Origin: Cloeon dipterum
Taxonomy: Eukaryota > Arthropoda > Insecta > Ephemeroptera > Baetidae
Direction of reading: 5' to 3'
Length of the DNA: 64,000 nucleotides
NCBI RefSeq assembly: GCF_949628265.1
Contig: NC_088786.1
Location: 15,810,001 to 15,874,000, forward strand
The position numbers were made by a program, and so were the translations under genes. The notes beneath the pieces were generated by a model. It was given only the letters and a program-made list of their open reading frames with translations. It did not search any database and was not told the DNA's origin. Below are positions 52,790 to 64,000 of the stretch, piece by piece. Each line of letters begins with the position of its first letter. The first letter of the stretch is position 1.

Positions 52790-55700
52790 AAGGGTGAGTT
52801 ATGGTATGTAGCAACAGCAACCTGTCATGGTCAGCATTGAAAATATTCAGAGCATTCTAAAGGGGAGAGAGGCTAAAAAATGTTTGTGTGAGAACAACAA
52901 TTCTCCTACACTGAATATATCCTGGATTTTTTTTTTACAATAGCACTGGACAGAGGGGGAGGGAAAAAAGTGCTCAAAATATTATTTATTGTAAGGTCAA
53001 TAGTTTTTCTCCTGCTACATTTTACGTTCCTGGATATTTGTTAAAATAGCTCTATAAAGCTTATAGCGATTTCTTTTATCATAATTGTGTGACTCAGTGG
53101 GGAAATCTAATGAGAGCACAAACCTATTTTATTTTCCTTCTTGGCCTCACGCGTTGCATCATTCATTCTAGCATGACGTATTAACAGTTTATTTTTTTTT
53201 AGTCGGCAAAATTCTGCTCCTTAAAATCTGAGACAGACACGCTGGAAAAATATAATAAACACGTGTTAAATGAACGAAGCTTTTCTGTCAACAAGTTGTG
53301 ATTCATATAATAACAGAGATTAAATCATCGGAAGGCGTGGTATTTCCCTGTGTCGAAAACATTTCGCCCATTCATCGGAATGAAATTCGATGTCGCGTGT
53401 GAGGAAGAATAAAAGAGCGAAAGTGAACTTAACACCTGCGAATAACGAAATCTGAGCGACAATCAAAACGGTTTTCACCTGTTTGCGCGCTAATGCTAGA
53501 AAAAGTCATCAATTGTGTTTTATTATATTATTTGGCTCATGTTAGCATAATGTGTGCATTCTACAAGTGCGTCCAGCTGGCAAGCTGGCGTGGCGAGTCA
53601 AACAAGAACCCCTACCCCTCCAGCTCAGCACAATAAAGCACACACTGGCTTGCTCAGCGAGGAGGGATGATGGCTACCGACAACGTGCATGACTAATCGC
53701 GCAGCTCTAGTGAGCGAGCGAGTTAGCCGGCACTCTACAGCGTTGTAAGATTGTCACGGCTGCGTGAAGTGACTCACACAGGAGGAGGTCAGGGTTGCTT
53801 TTCTCCTGCCTCCCTCGCTTGAATTGACGACTACTTGCTTGTGTTTGTTATTGAGTGGGTTGTTGCTGGCCGCTTCCTCCTCTATAATTTTCAAGCGTTG
53901 TCCAGATGCAGCCACGTTGTTAGGGTAGAGCGGAGTGTTGTTACACAGAGATTTGTAACAACAACTGCGCTTTCAGCTGGTAAAAATGATGAATTTAGTG
54001 CGGTTCGCATCGCCAGGGGTTTAATGGTCTGGGATATGTATTTTCCACAGGGTTTGACAAAGGATGAATAGAAGATACGACAACATAGTATTTAGTATTT
54101 TTTCTTTTTTTACAAAAAAATAGTTCATCGGTATTAGTTAAATATGAAAGTTTAGTTCTTTAATTAAGACTACTTTGAGCAAATTATAATTATTCAGAAT
54201 CTCTTGCGTTTATTTTGAATTGCAGGAATACCAAGAAAATATATATTACGGTTAAGGATATGAGCAATTTGATTTTGAATCTCGTGGTCCTGAACAAACG
54301 TCAAAAACTAATTTAACATTTTAATTTAATTTATTTTCAAAGCATTTCTGTTTGAGTTATCAGATTCTGAAAAAGTGTTACAATAATTGTTTAATTAATC
54401 AACTTAATTCTCATTTTAAGTCCAGATCATGGTTTTCGACTTTAAAAACATCGCCACAGCAAAAGGATCGATCAGTTATTAAATATATCTTGGGCAAGGT
54501 GAAGGCAATTTTAACGACTTGATTTAGTCGATTTAGTGCATTATAGCAGAAGCAGCGATGACAGTTCGATTGCTCATGCAAGAGAAACACTTTTGATAAC
54601 AATGCTAGTTGCGACTGAGGCTGAAATAAACAACCGATTTTACGCCAATTAAAATCCAAATTGAATGCATAGAAATTATACGGAAGTATTCTTTTAACTT
54701 TTTTAAAAATCCACATAATTTGATTATTTGTGCTGGTTGAGTGCTCAAATTTTAGCATTATTCAATAACTGGGAAAAATTAAGGTGGTATTCTAAACACC
54801 AACACGGGCTACTTCCAAAAGCGGTTCATATTACATTTTACGCACAAATTTTGTGCGTAAATTAGATATAGGAGGCTTTGTTTTTGTTTTCTTTCTGCGA
54901 CAGGTTGTTGGACGCACTTTTGCGCCTGATGAAATTTTCAAACATTGTTGAGCTGGAAGAGGAGGAGGAGGTGGCTTTCTAAAGCACACTGCAGCTCTAC
55001 TTCACTTTGCAAGAGTACCGCTCTCCGTGTGACGTCACAGGTCATCGACTCGTTATGTAGAACAAGAAAGTAAATTTTGATGCAGATTCTGATAGCTTTG
55101 TTTGTGGCTTATGGCAAATTAATTTCATATTTGTATTTGCGTCAGGTGATTAAATTAGGACGCTTAGAAATTGTCATTTTCTTCTCGTTATTTTATTTTT
55201 CAGGGGTTGTTTATGAGGAAATCAAATGCAGGAGCTTATTTTTATTTTGTTCATTTTATTGATAAAAAAATAATAAATTTATAATAAGATGCACAGAGAG
55301 AGTAAATTGCTAACCAACTACAGCGCAGTGGCCCCTAAAACGGAGCCGAAGTTTAAAATCAAGTTGAGAAAAACCGCACACACCGGCAGCGTCATGCTTC
55401 GGGCGCAGTGTGTGTATACATTTTCCACTTTTTGTGTTGAGCGAGTGTATGTGTGTGTGTGTGTGTATTGTGTATTCTGCGTCCTCGCTCGCTCGCCCAG
55501 TTAGCAGCGTAAGCGCGCGCGAGCTGTGGCAACTGTGCTCTGCACCTGGATCTCTTTTAAATAACAGGGGAGGTTGCACATTGGGGGAAATCAAAGGTAG
55601 CAAAGCAGCCAGCAATTGTCGTTGGAAGGAAATAGCAACAGCGCGCGCGCGCTCCGCTTCTCTGATGCAGCGTGCATACCTATGCACGGGATATTTTACT

Positions 55701-56150
55701 TAACTGCTAATTTTCAGTTATATACAATTCGTCGTAGTTATCAGCGTCCGCCACGAACCCTATAAAGAGCGCGTAACTGACCTAAACTAACCTTAATTAC
55801 AAAATTGCCTTGCGGTGTGATAAGTACACATTTTGGAAAATGGGAATCGGCGGAGGCGGTAGGCTCATTGAAAACGAAACGAAATGCACTGAGTGAAAAC
55901 AAGAGAGTTGGAACGAAATCCAATTAGAAAAACAATCAACTGTTGCCGGGAGTAAAGTGTCCAAAGGCTGAAATATCACAAGTGGTTCGTTCGTTAAATA
56001 GAAAATCTCCGCTCCTTCCGCCCGTGATTAAATAAGACATAATTGTTCAAATACTGGCAACTAATCGTCGAAAATATCAGTCAGTCCATCGGAGGCGCCG
56101 GACAGGCCGCGTGCAGACGGGACACGCAGCGCGCGTAGTAAGTTAAGTCT
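52790..56150. other. non-coding stretch
   Basis: No coding exon is recognised. A CRE palindrome lies at 55030-55037. A moderately CpG-rich segment runs from about 55380 to 55680, with GT repeats around 55446-55466. It separates the IER-like duplicate from its parent. Confidence 0.4.
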
Positions 56151-56151
56151 C

Positions 56152-56994
56152 TCAGACGGTCATGGCGATGAAGCCGGATCTGTCTCTTAACGAATCACTC
56201 AGCTGCTCCTTTGCCTGCGCCGAGCACAGATCGGGCGTGGACACCGTCCGGGTCAGCTTGCCCGTCGACGCCGGCGCGTTGCCGGACGACGCAGCAGCCG
56301 CCGCAGCGTCCAGGTTGGCAAGGCTGCCGAAGCTGAAGATGGACACAAGGCTGGTGATGCGGTCGATTTCCATCGTGGTCGACGGGTCGTTTGGGTCGGC
56401 CAGCTCAGTTTCGATCTCGGAGAAGAGGTCCGCGACGCCCGAGTCGTCCAGCTGGGACTTGCTCTTCTTGGGCAGGATGGACAGGACGGCCTCCTCAGTC
56501 TCCCACTCGCTCACCGTCTTGCGACGCTTCAGGCTGTTCTGCGTCTCACCGCTGTTGGTCGGCCGAATCTCACGCAGCACGCTGATGGTCGGCTGTCCGG
56601 TCTCGCGGACGCGTGAGTCCAAGTCCAGGTAGGTGGTGGGCAGGCTGTTTTCCTTGTCAGAGCTTGAGTCCTCGGCCTCTTGCAGGGAGATGAGATCGGC
56701 GGACGGCGACGCCGGTTGCAGGAAATCCTCACCGGGCAACAGGTCGTCCTCCTTCAGGTCATCGAGGGACAGCTTCAAGCTCTCGCAGTTCGAGTAGGCC
56801 CAGCACTGTTGCGTGTCCTCCACGATCTGGTTGCGCGTCTTGTGCAGCACGGAGGCCACAAGCAGGTTCTTGTGCAGGCTGATGCCGCCGCGGATGGTGC
56901 GAGAGCGGGCGATCTTATTCAGCGAAATGTTGTAGAGGCGGTGCGCCTCGGTTAGCATGGCCGCCACCGAAGGGCTGCTCTTCTGGCTCTGCAT
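56152..56994 (-). CDS. IER2/IER5-like immediate early response protein, single exon
   Basis: A 280-aa intronless gene. Residues about 12-60 (AMLTEAHRLYNISLNKIARS, then RGGISLHKNLLVASVLHKTR) match the N-terminal domain of the vertebrate immediate early response family (IER2, IER5, IER5L; compare RGGLRLHRSLQLSLVMRSAR). That domain defines serum- and stress-induced nuclear regulators linked to PP2A and HSF1. The rest is acidic and low-complexity, with a conserved RETGQPTISVLREIRP segment, a basic LPKKSK stretch that may act in nuclear import, and an Ala-rich run. It starts at the first ATG after a leader of roughly 165 bp, and stops at TGA 56154-56152. The intronless structure fits the family. 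A rearranged copy lies 8.3 kb away. Family assignment rests on the N-terminal domain; which paralogue it represents is not resolved. Confidence 0.8.
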   Translation of the reverse strand: MQSQKSSPSVAAMLTEAHRLYNISLNKIARSRTIRGGISLHKNLLVASVLHKTRNQIVEDTQQCWAYSNCESLKLSLDDLKEDDLLPGEDFLQPASPSADLISLQEAEDSSSDKENSLPTTYLDLDSRVRETGQPTISVLREIRPTNSGETQNSLKRRKTVSEWETEEAVLSILPKKSKSQLDDSGVADLFSEIETELADPNDPSTTMEIDRITSLVSIFSFGSLANLDAAAAAASSGNAPASTGKLTRTVSTPDLCSAQAKEQLSDSLRDRSGFIAMTV

Positions 56995-57159
56995 GCTGGA
57001 CAGAGGTCGCGGGCAAGGGTTCTATGGACACCACTGGAACGGGTAGGCAAGGTACACTGAGGCGCTATAGCAGCGATCGAAGCACGACTGACACACAACC
57101 GCTCTTCAGCGTGGCCAGTAACAGAATGCGAGTCGCGAGTCGTTCGCTGCACTTCGGCT

Positions 57160-57220
57160 TGCCTGCCTCGCGCTGACGTACGTGCGGACTCATCGTCCAA
57201 TCAGAATGACTCATCGGCCA
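57160..57220 (-). promoter_or_regulatory. promoter elements of the IER-like gene
   Basis: Upstream of the leader lie a CRE-like TGACGTA (57174-57180), a CCAAT box (57197-57201, plus orientation) and a perfect AP-1 site TGACTCA (57207-57213). These are typical of stimulus-induced immediate early promoters. The transcription start is probably near 57159, where homology with the duplicate ends; this is inference. Confidence 0.5.
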
Positions 57221-57978
57221 TGAGGTGCTTTGTTTGATAAACATTCGCTCTTCTTGGGGAAAAACGCGCCGACAGCGCCATCCGTGGAACTGTGTAGAAA
57301 CAAGAGAAAGATCCAATCTGGTTCAAATCGCAATATCAAAATTCTTTTTAAATTTTATCAGCTCGGAATACGCTTACTATCTTTCTCAAACGGTGTAATT
57401 ATCTATATAATTCCACTGGTAAAGCTCCAGTCGCTAAAAATTCCCAACGTGTAAAAGCTTTTGAATGTTATACAATTAAGTTGAATTATTATCTCTGTGA
57501 CTGTCTTACTTTCAAAAATAAAAATATTTTTCCCCGTCATGACCACATCCAAGTGTAGGTATTTAGCCTGTAATCATAACAAAAAATCTGAAATATCAGT
57601 TCATATTCAATTTATTGACTCCAATTGACGTTGCGCAGTAAAATCAACACTGTTATAGTTCAAATTTAAATAGATCGCAATAACAAAATTAAGTATGCTT
57701 GCTGACTCTTCTTCAATGAAAAGCTAGCGCCATCCTCTTGGAGATTTTTCCTTAAAAAGGATTATTATATTGAAAAAAACACAGAAGGGTGCGCATTACG
57801 TTATAAATTTGAAGCTGTTAAAACTGTACTAAGGTGGGGAATTCAGTTTTAACCCAATTGTATTATTCAACATGAAGAATCTCTCAGTATGAAAATATTT
57901 TACTGTACAAATTGGTGAGCTAAACCTATTATAAGAAACGAATTAACTCTCAAACCACAGAATATGAGTAGCCTTAAA

Positions 57979-57984
57979 TTTATT
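57979..57984 (-). terminator. polyadenylation signal of TfIIA-S
   Basis: AATAAA on the minus strand, 28 bases after the stop codon of the TFIIA small-subunit gene. Confidence 0.6.
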
Positions 57985-58011
57985 GAATATAACTGGTCAG
58001 TTCAACAAAGT

Positions 58012-59089
58012 TCAGTGGTCACTTTTTCCATCGCAAGCAACAATTTTCACTTTGTCCACTTTGGCGACTTCTTGAATTTCACGGAATTCGACATCAGACA
58101 GCATGAAGGTCCACACATTGTCACAGAAGCGGTAAGTATTCAGCTTACTTGCCTAGAACAAAAATTTGGCTTAGAATATTAATAGACCCACCACGACCGG
58201 ACCTTGATATTACGGATATTACATTAAAATTTTGAAATGCCAAGCTTTCTGAGCTATCATTTTTTTCATTCGAGAGCGCTGCCTTCATTTACATCTAATA
58301 AAAGAGTGGCACTATTCACACCTAAATTGGGTGAAATAGGTGCGAATCGTTATGACCCTGTTATGGGTAGCTGGTAGAGTAAATAAGGACATTTTAATAT
58401 TTCATTTAAGGTTAATGATTTTTCTTCATAAAATGATCAGTCATTTTTGTAGTTTTTCTTATCAAATTATTGAATTTAAAAGGGATAAACCAAATAAAAC
58501 CATTTTACGCATATTCTCAAGTTTTAATAACATGCTTCGTGTTATTAAGAATCTGAGAAAACAACGCATCCGATACAGTATAAATATTATTCCTCCCTAT
58601 ATGTATGGAAAAGTTACAGTTCTCGCCGAGTTACAGTTTTCACCTTTGAATGTTATTAGTATAGGGACAACAGATTTGATGCGTGTAAACGGTTAAGTCG
58701 GCGAGAACTGCAGCTTTTCCATACATACTCGTGGAATACAATATAAAATATATTAAAATAGTATGAAGGCACTAATAAGCGATGATAAAATATGACTGTT
58801 GCACAAAATCATACGATACACACATGTACATAATCGCTTGAATCGACTTACTTTGAATTGGAGTTTTGACTTGACCCTTGACGCGAGGGCAGTGTTAATG
58901 GATTTGTCAAATTGTAGCATCACCTGAGCTGATAACTGGGTAGATAAATGGCCGTACTGAAATGTTAAATTTATCAATTCGTGAATATCATACTAAATCT
59001 GAGGTATTATTTCTCACCTCAACAAGCTCATCCAAGCATTCTTGAAGAGTGTGCCCCAAAGTGGTATTTCGGTAGAGTTGGTAAGACAT
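58012..59089 (-). CDS. TfIIA-S: TFIIA gamma (small subunit), three exons
   Basis: Small subunit of general transcription factor IIA, which binds TBP and stabilises it on the TATA box for Pol II initiation. Exons (minus): 59089-59018, 58956-58852 and 58152-58012, giving 105 aa, the usual family length (Drosophila 106). All introns are phase 0 with GT-AG borders. It begins [20 protein letters not shown], the hallmark N-terminal helix. Exon 2 holds [13 protein letters not shown], and exon 3 [14 protein letters not shown] and [12 protein letters not shown], which form the beta-barrel contacting TBP. The stop is TGA at 58014-58012. Intron 2 contains a 128-bp MITE. The gene lies between the IER-like gene and Raf, all on the same strand but with separate spacing. 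Confidence 0.97.
58600..58727. mobile_element. 128-bp MITE with 30-bp terminal inverted repeats
   Basis: The left end TATGTATGGAAAAGTTACAG and the right complement TATGTATGGAAAAGCTGCAG continue with CAGTTCTCGCCGA, i.e. 30 bp with two mismatches. The interior is about 68 bp and non-coding. The TA at each end would suit a Tc1/mariner-like MITE, but the target duplication is ambiguous. It lies in intron 2 of TfIIA-S. Confidence 0.7.
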
Positions 59090-59099
59090 TATGGAAATA

Positions 59100-60012
59100 A
59101 TCAGTTAGGACAAAGGGATGCAGGATTTACCACTACTGAAAACTGAAGGAAACAGCAAAACACCTGACTACTAAACTTAGTAAGCTGTAGTGTTTGTGCT
59201 TTACTCCGCCATTACTCTACTTCATAGTTCAGACAACTCGTGGGCGTGGCTCTTTCGTTATCGTTACTTTGCGGGAAACAAAAGGTGAACTGAAAATGGA
59301 AAAATGTTTTGAGCTATTTTTTTATACACGATTGACATTATGATGCGTTATTTCAATATTATAAATTATACTATAACTATCTAATGTTTTACAAAAATTC
59401 ATGGAAATGGGTGTAAATAGCTAGTTATCTGGGATATGCAGAAAAAACTAAAGAGTTGGATATTTTGTAATAAAAAGGCAGTACAAGTATTTGTGTAATA
59501 TCTGTTAATATTTACAGTTTGTAGTCACATAAGAGTAGCCTAATGCTTAAGTAATTAAGTACAACAGCGGCAAAAAAATATAATTAACTTAAGAATAGGA
59601 CAATAAATAGAAGTTGACTTCTCAACAAGCTGTACTAAGAGTAACTGAAATGCATGGAATTAACAAAATAAAAAACAGGATACGCAGTAACATTTAGAAG
59701 GGTGCAGCAATTCTCAGGAATTCAATCTTTTCGTATGAACCCACTCCCACTAGAAGTCTGCAGATGTTACATGTGGTGTGCAGTTGATAAAATCGCTGCA
59801 AAATTGTGAGTCCACGTGGAAACTTGGGTTTGATGTATTACGTTACATTTCAAGCCGGAAAGAGAAAGAGAGAAAACAAATGAAACAAATAAAGTATTAG
59901 TGCAGTGAGGATTTCTATTCTGCGCCGAGCTTCAAGGCAGAACAGAGAGTAGAGTAACAAGCTTCTTGAGAATTTTTGCACCCCTGACGCACCTGATATG
60001 AGGCTAAAAGTT
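59100..60012. other. intergenic, TfIIA-S promoter side and Raf 3' side
   Basis: AT-rich DNA without coding potential between the TfIIA-S start and the Raf stop. It should contain the Raf 3' UTR (minus) and the TfIIA-S promoter. Confidence 0.5.
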
Positions 60013-62999
60013 TTAAAAGGGGAAAGCTCCATACGGAGGGAAATTCACAGGCGTTTTAGGTGACGCACACTCATACAGCAACTCGTCAGATTGCAACTGG
60101 GCACTGTTCAGTGTGGGCTCCGATACAGAATGCTGAATTTTCGGCAGCGAGTAAAGTATGCTATCTAATGAGGCGAGAATTTGCTTAAACAACGGACGCT
60201 GGTCGCGCTGGAATTTGATACAGTTCTTGGCAAGCCTACGCATGCCCTTGGGAGTGTCCGGCCGGAGCTTGCTGAAGTCTGGCTTCAGCTTGCCCTGGCC
60301 CACCATGAACAAAATCTGGTCCTTGTTTTTTATGTTGCCGTAGGGCAGCAGCCCGGTCAACACCTCGTACAACACAATGCCGAAGGCGTACACGTCCGAC
60401 TGGAAGCTGTAGGGCGACTCATCCTGCATGCGAATCACTTCGGGGGCCATCCACAGGATCGAGCCAGCCGGCTGATGGAACTGCTGCGAGCCAGCCCAGT
60501 TTGCTTTCACCGTGGCCAGGCCGAAGTCGCCAATCTTCACGGTCAGATCGTCCCGCAGGAAGATGTTGTTGCTCTTGAGGTCGCGGTGGATGATATTCTT
60601 AGCGTGCAAGTAGTCCATGCCCTGCGCGATCTGGTGAGCCACCTTGATCAGGTGCAGCAGCTCGAACTTGATCTCCATCACGTGCAAGTGTTTGTAGAGA
60701 CTCGAGCCTTCGCACCACTGCGTCACAATGCTCAGCTCCGGCTCGCTGACGCAGCCCATGAAGAGCAGAATGTTGACGTGGCGTGTCTTCTTCAGCACAG
60801 CCACCTCGTTCTTGAACGCCTGCAGCTGCGCTGGCGTCGGGTTCTTAACGTTCAGGGTCTTGATGGCGACCGGCCCGTGCCAGTGACCTTTGTACACGGT
60901 CCCAAACGACCCTGAGCCTATGCGCTGACCCTTCAGCAGCTCCTCGTTGGAGATCTCCCAGTCATCAATAGACTCGCGGGCCGTTCTGATGATGTCCGTC
61001 AGCTTTTTGCTGCTCTCATCCGCGCTCCTCGCTCTCGGCCGCGAACGGATCGTCTTTGTGGGCGACACCTGAGTGCTGTGGATGGTTTTTGGGTCACCAA
61101 TGCTAGGAATGAGAATGGAAGCTCCTGGAGAGTTATGGGACAGATCCCGGCTCTGACTGCCCTGATCCACCAGGTTGAAGTAGACGTTAGGAACTGAGGT
61201 GGAGCACTGCTGGGCCAAACTTGGGTGGCTACTGCGGCCCAACAACGGGTCTGGAGATGGAGAGTTAAAGTACCTGGAGCACAGGAAAAATATTTTTGTT
61301 AGGAAAAATTGCAAAGAATCAGCTTAGTTGAAAATTAATAACAAATGGTAATATTTTTGTGGCCAGAGTTCTCTACAGATTTTTTGGTATGTTTGCCCTG
61401 TGGTTATTTATACCATTTAACGCCTCATTTTCATGACATTTAGTGCATGTGTTGGTGTCTCATATCTTGCAGTCTTTCTTTTGTCTAATTAACTTTATCT
61501 TATCTTTTTTTACTGTACAACCTGAGGTTTGATATTTATAAAAGCAAAAGAAATTAGGTAAGAAACAGGAAATATTTAAAACCACAGGAATTTTTTCAAC
61601 TCAAAAAGAACAAGAAGTCTAAAGGTAAAACTATCAATTTTTAGTTCTTTACCTTTGGCCGTCTCCTGGATTGAGAATGCCAGCTATCTCTGGCCCCTGT
61701 GCCAAAAGGTACTGCAGATATTTTGTCTGCTCCCCTATTTGTTGGCACAGTTTGGGCACCTGATCAGCACACCTCTGATGGAACTTGTATCCACAGGTTC
61801 TACAGTAGAAGCCTTGGAAGAGAAGTTTCCTGCAGCACTCACAGTATGTCAAGGAGAAGAAAGTTTTCCTGGCGTAATTGTGGGAAATACTGGTTGTTAT
61901 GGGGTAGTTAGTGTTGATCTCCACAGTTATCTCTTCTCCCTCCAGCGATGAGATGTCTGCATCCCAAGCAATTTGAATCTTTGTATCTCCCTGTAAATAT
62001 TAAAAATGTATTTTATAACTTAATTTTATAACCAACTGAAGAAAAAGTTAAAAATGGAAATTTTGAATGAAAAAATGGTATTTCACTGCAGAGCCAAAGG
62101 TGTTATAAAATTGAATGTTTGTTTTGGATTGAGCGATTTTCTAATTTAAGAAAAAACTATGATAATAGATTTAAACTTTTACATAATACGTAACTTTTAT
62201 CTTACTAGGTTATGCCACAACAGCAGTTTTAAATTATACCTTAAAAAGCTTTGGTGAATTTTTTCGACCGTCAGCATAGCTGATTGGTTGCAAAATCGTT
62301 CTTCAAGTAAAAATTGAGAAAATTATGTTATGTGACAAGATGTGATTTTACTAACTTTCACAGACATAAGTTTATTTCCTTGTTCTATGAAGGTCTTTTT
62401 TAATACTTTTTTTATAGAATGTTAGTTTAAGTTTTTATAATTCTGTAACACATTAATATTAGGACTGCATGTACCTTGTAGACAATGCACATGTCTGGGG
62501 ACAACTTGCGAAGACTCATAGCTTTGGCCAACGCCTCCCTGACACTGAGGCCTGGACGAACTTGCACAGAAGTACGCTGTTGGTTAGGCAGGTGTGCTCG
62601 TATCACAGATTTGAACGGAGAGCATGGCACTACAGTAGGGTAGCTGATCTCCTCCTCCTGTGGATTGGGCTGCTGCACCAACGGTTCTATAGCAGTGTCA
62701 GCCTGAGAATTGTTCTCCTTTTCTAAACGGATCTTGCGCTCAAGTTCCTCCTCACACGCAAGGAAACCGTGCAACTTTGAGGTCAGTTCATTGTATTCAC
62801 TCACATACATTGGGGGTTGGAAGTCCGCAAACTTTAAATTCAGCGCTTCAATGTTCTTACGCGTAATGCTAATCAAACTTTGCATGTTCTGCAGCGTTTC
62901 CTGCAGCGTCTGCAAGTCCTCACTGTCCATGGAGCGAGTAGGGCTATTTAACGAGGGGTTTGACACCTCGTCATCATTGAAATCTTGACTGCTCGCCAT
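60013..62999 (-). CDS. Raf: Raf serine/threonine kinase (B-Raf type), three coding exons
   Basis: MAPK kinase kinase that binds Ras-GTP at the membrane and phosphorylates MEK. Exons (minus): 62999-62475, 61990-61653 and 61273-60013, giving 707 aa. Domains: a B-Raf-specific N-terminal region (~27-100, ending EYNELTSKL); Ras-binding domain (~131-203, [12 protein letters not shown]); C1 zinc finger (H212-C257, [11 protein letters not shown] to KLC); CR2 with STSVPN (312-317); kinase (~405-665). The kinase has GSGSFG loop, catalytic Lys426, HRD 517-519, DFG 537-539 and LATVK, in which Val543 corresponds to human V600. The acidic N-region is ESIDDWEI, B-Raf-like, suggesting low need for activating phosphorylation there. 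The C-terminal 14-3-3 site is HSVSEP (Ser672). The CR2 14-3-3 site lacks the usual Arg at -3 (Cys311). The start codon is 57 bp past the upstream helicase stop. A non-coding 5' exon may exist. Confidence 0.96.
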
Positions 63000-63055
63000 T
63001 TTACTTGCAGCAAATTCACTTATGCGGCACAGAAAAGGTTTTTAGAGTTCAAGAA

Positions 63056-64000
63056 TTAAGCCTTCATTTTCTTTCCGTTCATTTCACAAGCAGGAGAAGA
63101 AGGTCGCTTGGCTTTGACGGCAACTATAGTCTTGATCTGGTACCCAGCATCCAGTTTTTGCTGGCCAGCACTGTTGATCTTGAGATAGCTAGTTGTAGAG
63201 TAAGCAGTGAAGTTAAAGTCCTCTTTGACGAACCCTTCAGAAATAAAATGGGCAACAATATTTTCCATGTATTCTCTGGAGTGTGTTGGTGCAGGAATGT
63301 CTTTCAATCGGAGTGCAGGTTTTCCTTTTCCATACCTACAAGGAAATAATTGTTATGAACTTAAAAACAAAAAAATTCAAACTCCAACCTTACCACAAAT
63401 CAAAAAGCATGTTAGCAGTAAGTTTTGTCTCATTTTCAAGAGCGTTTCTGATCAAACGGTAGACACTGATGCAGTGCTTGGTCACGTCCACCTGCTCTGA
63501 CGACCTGGGCCGGCGGCAGTGGTCGCACATAGACTTGCAATCGTCTCCCTGTCCCCAGGTGTCGCTGAAGTGTTCGGCAACTAACTCTCGTCGGCACTTG
63601 ATTGGCTCAGTGCAGTAAGCCAGCATGTGCGACAGCTTCTGCAGCCCTGTCTGCTGGGCGAACACCAAGGTGCTCAGGCGGAAGTAGTCTGCGAAGCGGT
63701 AGTACAAGATGCACTTGGCCTTACGGCCGTCTCGTCCAGCGCGTCCGCTCTCTTGATAGTAGTTTTCAATTGATTTTGAGATGCTGTGGTGGATTACAAA
63801 TCGCACGTCTGGCTTGTCGATGCCTAGCCCGAACGCTGTGGTAGCGACGATCACTTGCAGTTTGCCTTCGAGCCACTTAGTGTGAGCTTTTGAGCGCAGC
63901 TCTGGACTCATGCTCGCGTGGTACCATCCTGCTTTGATGTTGCGCTCTCTGAGACCGGTGGCCAATTCCTCAGTGTCCTTGATGGACAGGGCGTAGATAA
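63056..64000 (-). CDS. RecQ1: RECQ1-type ATP-dependent DNA helicase, 3' part
   Basis: Partial; the gene continues beyond 64000. Two exons are seen (minus): 64000-63394 and 63335-63056, joined in phase across a 58-bp intron. It encodes the second RecA-like lobe of a RecQ helicase, with VIVATTAFGLGIDKPDVRFV (motif V region) and ENYYQESGRAGRDGR (motif VI, arginine finger). Next come the RQC zinc-binding cysteines (YC, KCRR, CKSMCDHC) and a winged-helix part (HFISEGFVKEDF, YSTTSYLKI). It ends with a basic tail, KAKRPSSP to KKMKA. Absence of an HRDC domain and the short tail point to RECQL/RECQ1 rather than BLM or WRN. The enzyme unwinds and anneals DNA at replication forks. The stop is TAA at 63058-63056, 57 bp before the Raf ATG. 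No AATAAA occurs in that gap. Confidence 0.93.

Noticed and set aside
60181-60915. 244-codon plus-strand open frame
   Set aside because: It is antisense to the Raf kinase exon, and its sequence is the shadow of conserved kinase codons.

Overview
This is nuclear DNA from an animal, most likely an arthropod. The multi-exon genes have GT-AG introns, mostly 50-100 bp with a few near 1 kb. The proteins fit arthropod orthologues: a B-Raf-type Raf, a Drosophila-like TFIIA small subunit, a (6-4) photolyase and PTPA. There is a canonical tRNA-Trp and a conserved mir-124 hairpin. Long (CT)n/(GA)n tracts and many small hairpin transposons are also present. I cannot name the species.

Layout. 1-16.6 kb: no protein gene seen; the mir-124 hairpin (about 8.01-8.11 kb, + strand) lies among CpG-rich segments and seven long GA/CT microsatellites, so this looks like the mir-124 primary-transcript or regulatory region. 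16.6-20.8 kb: Rab14 (minus). 21.2-24.3 kb: (6-4) photolyase (minus), with a solo LTR in intron 1. 24.9-28.1 kb: PTPA, the PP2A activator (plus), divergent from the photolyase with about 630 bp between start codons. 28.1-47.8 kb: a gene desert with a tRNA-Trp at 31.8 kb, one hairpin MITE and several perfect CRE palindromes. 47.8-52.8 kb: a rearranged duplicate of an IER2/IER5-like immediate-early gene, split in its 5' leader by a 4.1-kb hAT-like element that is itself packed with hairpin elements, including a 1,682-bp near-perfect inverted repeat. 56.15-57.2 kb: the intact single-exon IER-like gene (minus). 58.0-59.1 kb: TFIIA small subunit (minus). 60.0-63.0 kb: Raf (minus). 63.06-64 kb: 3' part of a RECQ1-type helicase (minus), running off the window.

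Relations between genes. These are mostly unlinked housekeeping and signalling genes: vesicle traffic (Rab14), light-driven DNA repair, phosphatase activation, basal transcription, the MAPK cascade and a DNA helicase. Two arrangements stand out. The helicase stop codon is only 57 bp upstream of the Raf start codon on the same strand. The 47.8-52.8 kb block gives a dated order of events: gene duplication, then internal rearrangement and hAT insertion (empty site preserved in the parent gene), then nested hairpin insertions.

All exon coordinates were derived by hand from splice signals, reading frame and family similarity. CDS totals are multiples of three for Rab14 (216 aa), (6-4) photolyase (533 aa), PTPA (326 aa), TFIIA-S (105 aa) and Raf (707 aa).
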